In this document: positions 56,385-64,000 of the stretch, piece by piece
Layout of the letters: each line of letters starts with the position of its first letter
How positions within the stretch are numbered: the stretch's first letter is position 1
Assembly (NCBI GenBank): GCA_025558075.1
Contig: JAHLKF010000019.1
Location: forward strand, 62,001 to 126,000
Source of the DNA: Gaertneriomyces semiglobifer
Taxonomy: Eukaryota; Chytridiomycota; Chytridiomycetes; Spizellomycetales; Spizellomycetaceae
Direction of reading: 5' to 3'
DNA: 64,000 nucleotides
Made by a program: the position numbers and the translations under genes
The notes under the pieces: generated by a model
The model's database searches: none
Told to the model about the DNA's origin: nothing
The model's input: only the letters and a program-made list of their open reading frames with translations

Positions 56385-58550
56385 CTACACTACCTCAGAT
56401 TTCGAATTGTACTTCCCTACAAGGCCAGCCATGACAGCTTCAATATCTGCCACTTCCTTTGGGGCTTCTGCGGTAAGAATAACGGGACTGCCGCCAGTGC
56501 TTGGCCCTCCAACCGCCACGTCATCCTCAATGCGCATACCGACGCCACGATAGCCAGCGGGATATGCCGGGGTATTCGGTATGTACAGACCAGGTTCTGT
56601 CGTGCGGAAGTCAGCAAATGTGGACTCACATGACGGCAACACGTCGTCGCTTACCAATGGTCACAACCATTCCTTCCTCTAGCTTCCTCGTCCTTGTGAT
56701 GCATCCGGTATCATGAAGATCTAAGCCCAGATAGTGACCTACGTGGTGGGGGTAAAGTGAAGTCATTTCCTGGAATAACTACATGAGTCCTGGTCAACGC
56801 ACGCCACCGCAACTTCAATAGATCTACCTGCACACTGATGTTTCTCTGGAACAAGGTGGAGCACTCATCGCGCAGCATTTCAAACGTCTCATTCTGCAGG
56901 TCGTCCAAGCATACGTTGGCATTCTCTGTGCATTTCTGAAGGAGCGCCATCGTCAGCCACACGAGGTTGGGCTGAGCATTGCCGGGCTTACACATTACTC
57001 ACATCGATGCAGTGTTTCTGGACTTTGAGGATAGCTTGATATAAGTTACGTTGTTCCGCTGTGAATTTGCCATTCACCGGCCATGATCTTGTGATGTCAG
57101 CAGGGTATCCTCCGTATTCCCCGCCGGCGTCTACTAGTACCATCGTTCCGTCCCTACGACCCAATGTGAGCTGACATTCAAAGAAAAACGCAACAAGAGT
57201 TGTAGCACCTTAGCGCCTGAGTGTTGAGAACGTAGTGAATCACCAACGCATTCTCACCGCCAGCAACCACCGGGACGTATCCCATGCCCGTAGCTCCTCG
57301 TCGTCGCGAATGATAATCCATGACCGCACACAGATCATGTTCCGTAACCCCGGGTTTGGTCTCTTTCATCATTTCCACAAACGCGCGGCCACTGATCCGG
57401 CCCGCTTGGCGCATGACAGCCAATTCCGCCGGGCTCTTCTTCAACCGCAGTTCAGCAAGTATAGGATTCAGCCGATGAATTTTAGGGGTGTTCCATGCCC
57501 GGCGTCCAGGATAGGTTAAGAGGCCATGGAGCGGAGATGCCACACTCGGGTCAGCCGGATCCGACTGTGCCGCGTGCGACTTTCGGTTGTGGCCGGTCAA
57601 AATGTGTGTGCCGTCGAGGGGGCCTTCTCCGGCAAGTTTGGATGGAAGGTCGGAGTATACTGGGCCGCTGGCATCGCTCAAGACGGACTTGATGTACTCG
57701 GCAAAATGATCGATAGGGATCGCCTGAAGTCACCACATATCAGCCATGATAGAGAGGTTGAGGATAAAAAGGCAAGGCTGTGTTACCTCATCTGCCTGTA
57801 GAAATCGGAGTGCACCCTCCAATCCCATTCTAGGACCGTCCCATATCTCTTTAGCTTTGTCTCTTGGCCGTACGAACAACACCATTTTGTAGCCTCTCGC
57901 GCATTCTTGGGACTTTTCTGGCAGTTTTTATTCCGTTAGCAATGGGACGCCCTCGATAGATAGCGGGTTCTGGGATGTTGCCTTACGTAGCACTAGTGCA
58001 CAGTCAGGCTCATTGGCACCGCAGAGGTAGAGCATATTCGTCTGCTGATGAAAGGGATAACTGTTCCGCATCAGTTGGTGTCCCAGGACCTTTGCCGAGC
58101 TGGTCAGCACTCACAATATCCCGTTCGTCGAATACCGTAATCCATATCCGGGTACAACAGCGATGCTACCATCAGGAAGCTGATCCATAAGCTTGCGCCG
58201 CCGTTGATGGTATTCCTCTTGGGTTATGCCGGGCGTAACTGGTTGGATAAGAGCGTGTGAGGATGATAACAGACACTTAGTTCGGTAAGTTACGTACTCT
58301 CTCCCGGTTGTAGCAGGTGCGGATGGGTTTCGGGCGTCGGCTGGCCGATCAGGCCCAGCGGGCTACCAGCGGCATCAGTATCAGCTGGCTTTAAAGATCG
58401 AACATGGTATTCTCGTGATAAACTGCGAACAGGAAAGCCAGCATCTCGGAGATGGGGTAAGGGTGTTGCGGTGAGCAGTGTTCTTTTGTAGGCAACTTGG
58501 GTTCCCTCACTGATCCGGCGGCTTACGAGCCTGCATATCGACCGCTTCAT
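56385..58550 (-). CDS. ICP55: Aminopeptidase P, Icp55-type (mitochondrial)
   Basis: A metallopeptidase (M24B) that trims imported mitochondrial proteins after MPP cleavage. Nine exons: 58298-58550, 58115-58238, 57987-58060, 57787-57917, 57209-57723, 57003-57153, 56828-56935, 56655-56769 and 56385-56596; 560 residues from the ATG at 58550. The first ~45 residues are basic without acids, a likely presequence. Family marks are GQPTPETHPHLLQPGE, RYSTNGIFYPFHQQTN and VRPRDKAKEIWDGPR. Metal ligands fall in VDAGGEYGG, ADITRSWP, HHVGHYLGLDLHD, TIEPGLYIP and RIEDD. An apparent in-frame TAA near 57930 lies inside a 69-nt intron. Confidence 0.92.
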
Positions 58551-59476
58551 CACTCGCCCCTTCAACTGCTTAAACCGCACAACACTACGAACGAAATCTG
58601 AATCTGGAGCTTAACGCGGTGACAACAGAAACAACGGCACCGACGAGGTTGCAAGCAAAACTATCAAGTCCTTCATAACAAGAGAATTCAGGTAGGTGAG
58701 CGCATATCGGTGGCAGTAGTAGTCAGGACTGGCTTCGATTGGAACATGAGTGTATCACTCTTAAACTGCACATGCAGTTCCGAATCCACTAAGTCTCAGA
58801 GGATGGTTTCACCCTTTAAACAGCAGCCAACCTCCCTCTCAGCTCAAAAGCCTGAATTCAGTGAAAGCTGCCGAAGAGGAATGTATGTACACACCCGAGA
58901 GTGCAGCATCGAGATGCTCGCATGCTCAAAACATGATGCACTCTAAGTATATTCATTGTTCGTCGAAGCATCTCTGGCATGTCAAACCAATCAACCAATC
59001 TTACTTTCCTTAAACTTTCTTGGTAAGGCTAATGCAGACGCAGTGTGGCAGATGCCTACCCGAAACCATGTCCAGCTTGAGCAGCCGACCAAATGCTACC
59101 CAGACGCCATCCCACATCCCCTCTCCCACTCAACCGCACTGACCCTAGCACAATCCGCCTACCCGCTACTCCTTGCCGAGTTCCCCTAGTTTCCCCAGTT
59201 CCCCGCAGTGCAGTTCCTTTGACGCGTGCGGAGAGTGTTGGCATTCGTCGCCTGTGCAAAGCGCTTTGGATATGAATTGAACGCCACAGCGCGCGTAGCA
59301 AGCAACTTGTTCCCCTAAACTGGAACTTTTATATGCGGCCCTTCACTCATGTGCTCTCCCCGAGGAGGTAAAAGGCCCTGACGTTGACGTTGACGATTGT
59401 TCCGCATTTGCCGGTTAAGGCCATCCCGTCCACATTTCCTCACCGTGGAGCCCCCCACGCGCACGCGAATGCACGC
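58551..59476. other. Divergent intergenic region
   Basis: About 926 bp between ICP55 and the RasGEF gene. The open frames inside (for example 58710-58946 and 59056-59301) show no conserved pattern. It should carry both promoters. A short CGTTGA-type tandem lies near 59379-59393. Confidence 0.45.
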
Positions 59477-62444
59477 ATGTCCCTAGCTCAACTCATTTCC
59501 TCCGGCGACGTTTCCGCTGTCCGGTCCTATTTATCAAGCCTTCCGTCTTCTTCAAATGAACGGACGTTCTGGCGCAACACCAGTCAGGGAACGCTGCTTC
59601 ACTTGGCTGCTGGATCCTCCGCGGAAATCCTTTCACTTTTGTTGCAAGAACCGGACGTGTTGTCCTATGTTAACGCGGTCGACTCGAGCGGAAGCACCCC
59701 ATTACATGTTGCGTCCGCATGCGGGGACTTTGAATCGGCGAGGCTGCTGGTCGAGAGTGGAGCAGACGTTACCCTGGTCAATGTACATGGGATGAAAGCG
59801 GCGGACTATGCTAGAGATGACCGTTTAGATGCCTATTTATCTGAACGTGAAGCCGCTCTTGAGGATGTTCTCGATTACGATAACTACCAGATCAACGACT
59901 ATAATCGGAGCATATCAGTATCACATGACCATCCGCCCCGTCGAGTCTCGTCCCTCCCGGATTTGGCTGCTGACCTACCGTCAGATGTATCAGTGTTGAA
60001 GGGGTTCATAATTGACCTGATTGTCACGCAATCCATTTTCCAAGAGAGGTGCAAAGAAACGATACGACAGTTATGCGAAGAGAAGTGGGTTGCGTTGCAC
60101 AAGCTACGGCTTTTAGAACAGGCTGCTGGCATTGGTGACCGTGAAACCGGGGAAAGGTTTATAGACCAGTTGAGTTACCTACAAGATGAAAACGAAAGAA
60201 TGAGTGCGTCTGTTGCGTACCTCAAGGTACAGCAGCAAGTTGCTTTTGTATTCCGGGCCATTAGTGCATGGTGCTAAACCGTTTTCGGCATGCTCAGATA
60301 CGCATACAAATGCTTGAATCAGCTGCCGCCCAACAAGACGAGTACTACCGAAAAAACCTGACTGATCTCACGCGACAACACTCAGAGCAGGTTCAAGCTA
60401 TTTTTCGCCGCAATGAAGAAACGGAGAAAGCATTTTTGGCGTATCAGAAAACACATGCAGACGAGATTGCAGAACTACAGCGGTTACGAGCCGACTTAAA
60501 ATCCGCCGGAAAAAGCTCAAAGAATGCCCCCGCAAACAGTGGTAGTACGGAAATGGCTCAGCTGCAGTTTGAAATCATGACGCTGAGAAAAGAATTGGCG
60601 ACAATGACGGCGGAAAAATTAGCATTGGAAGAGCGACTAAAATTGACGGAGAAACTGCGCTCGATTAGCGAGACGGAAAATGCGTCTCTACGAACTGATA
60701 TGTCCCAGTTACGCAAAGTTATGCAGGAAGAAGTGCTCAAGCAGCTGCAGGAAGCAAGAGAAGAGCGTGACGAAGTGGACGAGAGTAGCGGTGAAGTCGT
60801 TTTCAACAAAGGCGAGGGCGGAGTCAAGCGACTAAAGGGCGCGACGCCGCATAAGCTTGTAGAGCGACTCATTGATCCTGTCGTGAGAGGTAACGTTTGT
60901 GGTGTGTGCAAGGTTTGCATCCGTTGCCAATACTCATAGACGTTATATCCAAGATCACACGTATACCCAGACAATGTTGCTAACACATCAATCCTTCCTG
61001 CCATCCATGACCCTTCTTCAACATTTGACTTCCAAATACATTTCGCTGGCCTCGCCTATCTCGGATGAAGCAGTATCTCAATCCCCTGTGCTGTCACGAA
61101 TAGTAGAAGTTCTCAAAGTATGGATTGAGACGTATTTCGAGGACTTTGTGGAGAATTTAGAGATGATGGGACGCCTAGAAGACTTTATGAAACAAGTCCG
61201 AGGAGATCGGAAAGGCATTTTGGAGGAAGTCGTAACGCGGGCCAGACACGGGGCGACAACGGCTTCTGTTGAGACGGCTATGAATAGGGACACCACCGAG
61301 AGGCCGAAACCTATTCTACCGAAACCACTAGCAAAACGATACTTGAGTGACCAACAAAACACACCTAATGCGTCCCGTGAGAAACTTCCATTAGAGAGGC
61401 AACCATGGGCGGCGTTCAAATCCCCAAGAACAAGTCCAGGTATCAATTTCCCCACGCCTAATTTCGGAAATATGTCCGGGTCGCTATCACTTTCACAAAC
61501 CCTGGATGTCACATTAAAGTTTACGGATCTGGATCCGCTGGAATTAGCGCGTCAACTGACTCTCGTCGAATTCTCGTTGTTTTATGCGATCAGCCCTCGC
61601 GAGTTTCTTGATTTGAAATGGATGAAAGCGAGCAAAGAGAATGATGCCCCGAATATCCTACGTATGACGAGATGGAGTAATCATGTTGTGAAGTGGGTAG
61701 TTTCGGAGATTGTGGGGGTTCGAGATAGCGTGAAAGCACGGGCTAGTGTAATGGAGCGAGTTATTCTCTTTGCACAGGTATGCTGGCGGCACCATCGCCT
61801 TGTCGAATGTTACCAAATGGTTCATTCAAGCTTATCGGCTATCTCCTAGGCATTAGAAAAGCTTCAGAATTTCAACGCTGTTAAAGAAGTTCTCGCTGCT
61901 CTCAGTACCAGCGCAGTCTACAGACTCAAGAAGACCAAGGCTCTTTTGCCTTCCAAACTTATAAAATCCCTCGAGGAATTGTCACGTCTGGTTTCGTCGG
62001 AGCTTAACTACAAAAATCTGCGTCAACGGATAAGAAGTTCCACGCCGCCGTTGATCCCCTTTCCGGGGCTCTATCAGGGCGATTTGGTGTTTCTAGACAC
62101 CTGCCATAGGGATTGGTTAAGGGGTCGCAATGGGGACGCGTCCAAAGCAGGGAATACTTCGGATAAAGCGAATGGGAAAGAAGGACCTGCGATCGTGAAT
62201 TATCACAAAATGGAAAGCGTGGCTCGATGCATTCTTGAAGTGGAGGTAACTTGCCGTGAAGAAATACCTCCTTTGGCGGGGCTCAACTAATTGTACACTT
62301 CGGTCATTTTAGGCTTACCGCAAACTCCCGTATTCCCTTGAGCCAGTCGCCGAAATTCAAGATTACATCAGAAATTTTGAACCTGTGGATGATGATACGG
62401 CGTATGATTGGAGTCTGATATGTGAGCCGAAGCCATCCACATAG
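59477..62444 (+). CDS. Ankyrin-repeat, coiled-coil Ras guanine-nucleotide exchange factor
   Basis: A predicted activator of a Ras-family GTPase, 897 residues. Five exons: 59477-60226, 60298-60889, 60954-61777, 61850-62245 and 62313-62444. Residues ~1-140 contain ankyrin repeats (GTLLHLAAGSSAE, GSTPLHVASACGD). A long helical coiled coil runs ~200-430. The RasGEF-N domain follows (LVERLIDPVVRDHTYTQ, MLLTHQSFLPS). The catalytic RasGEF has DPLELARQLTLVEF, ILRMTRWSNHVVKWV, NFNAVKEVLAALSTSAVYRL and NYKNLRQRI. The frame is open upstream to 59384 without an ATG; the ATG at 59477 is used. Introns are 64-72 nt. This combination differs from Cdc25-type fungal GEFs, which carry SH3 domains. Confidence 0.88.
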
Positions 62445-63141
62445 CAGCACGGGTGGGAGCGCCCGCATGGTTTTGGCATTTTTGTCGCATAGAGATATTC
62501 ATTTGGTGATCTGATGTGGATTAGAGAAGGGGAATACCAGTGGACATTTGACTTTTTTTGGATGTAATAATTTGTACCATAGACTAAGTGGACATACGAA
62601 TTGTTTAACTGCAGTACAACCCCCGCCTGCCGCGAGGTACGCTGACGGCAGGCCGGTTGCCCGAGATGGGATTCGCTCACCAATTGCGGGACGTTTGTTC
62701 CCACCGCTTATTACAGCATCTCAAAGGTTTCAATAATGCAGTTGGCGCATTTGCCAGACGAGTATCGAATTGTTCCTACACAGCAGGGGAACACACCAAA
62801 TTGCTCCCATATTTCCCATTGCTATCATTAAAGATGCCACTCGTACCCAGCACCAAGCTATATAAAGTACCCGTGGGCGTCGGCGCTCACACCGCATGCA
62901 CTCGTAGCGCCCAACAGTGGGAAAACGCAAATTTAGCCGGGGAGTTGCACGCAGCCTAGCTCCTACGTTTACCATACCTAGGACATCGTCATGGAAAGGT
63001 TAGAGGAGAGGACGAGTGATTTTGTGGTATACTGTTTGTTATTAATGAATGCAGTTATAAATGAGCGAGATGTTGTTCACAAGGTATGCTCAGAGAACAA
63101 TGAACGGTATTGAATGATGTATAACCCAAGACGTGTAGCTT
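62445..63141. other. Convergent intergenic region
   Basis: About 700 bp between the 3' ends of the RasGEF and methyltransferase-like genes. Open frames here (for example 62657-62959 plus and 62363-62704 minus) lack coding features. I see no RNA gene or repeat. Confidence 0.45.
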
Positions 63142-63975
63142 TCATGCACCCGGCCACATTCGATCCAGCCCAAACCATCCTTTCTTTGGAATAGTCTGAG
63201 ATTTTGTCGCCGTTCCGAACACCACGCCCCAAGATCTATGACTTTCAACACTCCAGTCCAGCTCAAGACGTTCAACAATCTGTCCCCAGCTTGCCTGTAC
63301 ATTCAGCAACGATCCCCATAGACTTCCAGGCGCTGCATCCGCAAACCGGAGCTCTCCACCAGGTTTCAACAAGCGGTACACATCTTTCACGAACTCATCG
63401 CCATCGAGGTTGCGATCTTGCATCGTAGCAAAACAGAGTAAGGCGACATCATACGTTGAGGAAGATCCCTGACGTATATGCTCCATGTCTGCAACGGTGA
63501 CCCGGGCTTCGTCGGCGACAGTGACCAAGCCCATTCGACTGACATCATCTGGAGCAAGGACCGTCAGGTGGGCACCATCAGAGAGATCCAACTTGCCTAG
63601 TGGCAGGTCGCCGATGTAAAGCATGTTACCGCTGACGTTCTGCCAAGCGCAATGGTCTTTTGGGATAACATAATTGTTGAGTACCGCACGGACGCAGGTT
63701 GCAAAGTTGCCGCTCGCAACTTCGCGAGTCGGCCGGTACAGGCCAAGAACAAGGAAGAGTGACAGGAATGCGAGTGAAATACACTTGCGAAGGATAGGAA
63801 CCGGCACGTCTTTCGATTTGGCATTCTTCACCACGGCTGCTTGTTGGGCTTCGCATTGTGCATGGGTTTCATCGTCCATGTCGGCCGGTGGTGTCGGCAA
63901 TGGCGTGAGAGTGAGCACTTTCCCATTACGGTGTTGCAGTGGTGATTCCAGTGTGTTTCGGTTCACAGCGGTCAT
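63142..63975 (-). CDS. Membrane-anchored SAM-methyltransferase-like protein
   Basis: A single-exon protein of 277 residues, complete at its ATG (63975), 25 bp from the window edge. A Pro/Thr-rich cytosolic N-terminus is followed by one hydrophobic helix at ~66-81 (ISLAFLSLFLVLGLY). The C-terminal half has a Methyltransf_11-like order: YDVALLCFATMQDRNLDGDEF, then VYRLLKPGGELRFADA. The glycine-rich SAM motif I is not recognisable (MLYIGDLPLGKLD at that place), so either the fold has drifted or catalysis is lost. The substrate is unknown. Confidence 0.75.
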   Translation of the reverse strand: MTAVNRNTLESPLQHRNGKVLTLTPLPTPPADMDDETHAQCEAQQAAVVKNAKSKDVPVPILRKCISLAFLSLFLVLGLYRPTREVASGNFATCVRAVLNNYVIPKDHCAWQNVSGNMLYIGDLPLGKLDLSDGAHLTVLAPDDVSRMGLVTVADEARVTVADMEHIRQGSSSTYDVALLCFATMQDRNLDGDEFVKDVYRLLKPGGELRFADAAPGSLWGSLLNVQASWGQIVERLELDWSVESHRSWGVVFGTATKSQTIPKKGWFGLDRMWPGA

Positions 63976-64000
63976 TTTGCAGCCGTTGAATTGTTGCTTG

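Noticed and set aside
57918..57986. Stop codon splitting the ICP55 frame
   Set aside because: It falls in a 69-nt intron with a strong GTAAGG donor, CTAAC branch and CAG acceptor; splicing joins conserved sequence.

Overview
The window is nuclear DNA of a flagellated (zoosporic) fungus, most likely a chytrid. Many genes are fungal in type: a GATA factor, a Met1 siroheme synthase, a Kex1-like carboxypeptidase, Rvs161, a Ypr097w-like protein and a Ufd1/zinc-finger fusion. Two others occur only where there is a cilium or flagellum: a KIF9-type axonemal kinesin and CC2D2A of the transition zone. DNMT2, MICU1 and an ankyrin/RasGEF protein fit an early-diverging fungus. Genes are dense and on both strands. 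Most introns are 52-100 nt with GTRNGN donors. I found no transposon, CRISPR array, rRNA or tRNA. Exon coordinates come from reading splice sites by eye; for every multi-exon gene the listed exons sum to a whole number of codons, but none is confirmed by RNA.

Region 1-20.8 kb: a GATA factor and siroheme synthase MET1 diverge from a 2.2-kb intergenic region. Then follow TRM8 (tRNA m7G), a class II sirtuin, a membrane SDR, an unknown protein, the KIF9-type kinesin, DNMT2, V-ATPase subunit H, eIF2B-alpha and a membrane serine carboxypeptidase. Region 20.8-34.6 kb: a Ufd1/zinc-finger/AZUL/UBA protein, DNA topoisomerase I, an unknown protein, a peroxisomal dienoyl-CoA isomerase, a probably dual-targeted alanyl-tRNA synthetase and a zinc-type oxidoreductase.

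Region 34.6-47.4 kb has a different texture, with microsatellites, poly-Q and alternating C-rich and G-rich blocks inside exons. It carries a doubtful Ser/Thr/Pro-rich ORF, a HIRAN/SNF2/RING helicase (Rad5/HLTF type) and CC2D2A in 16 exons. Region 47.7-64 kb: MICU1, the BAR protein Rvs161, a DUF3818-like protein, Prp19, an Icp55-type aminopeptidase P, an ankyrin/coiled-coil/RasGEF protein and a membrane-anchored methyltransferase-like protein.

Most genes are housekeeping and I see no operon-like new system. The more unusual content is the flagellar pair, several multidomain signalling or ubiquitin proteins, start codons isolated in 8-16-nt first exons, probable GC-AG introns and the skew mosaic at 36-47 kb.
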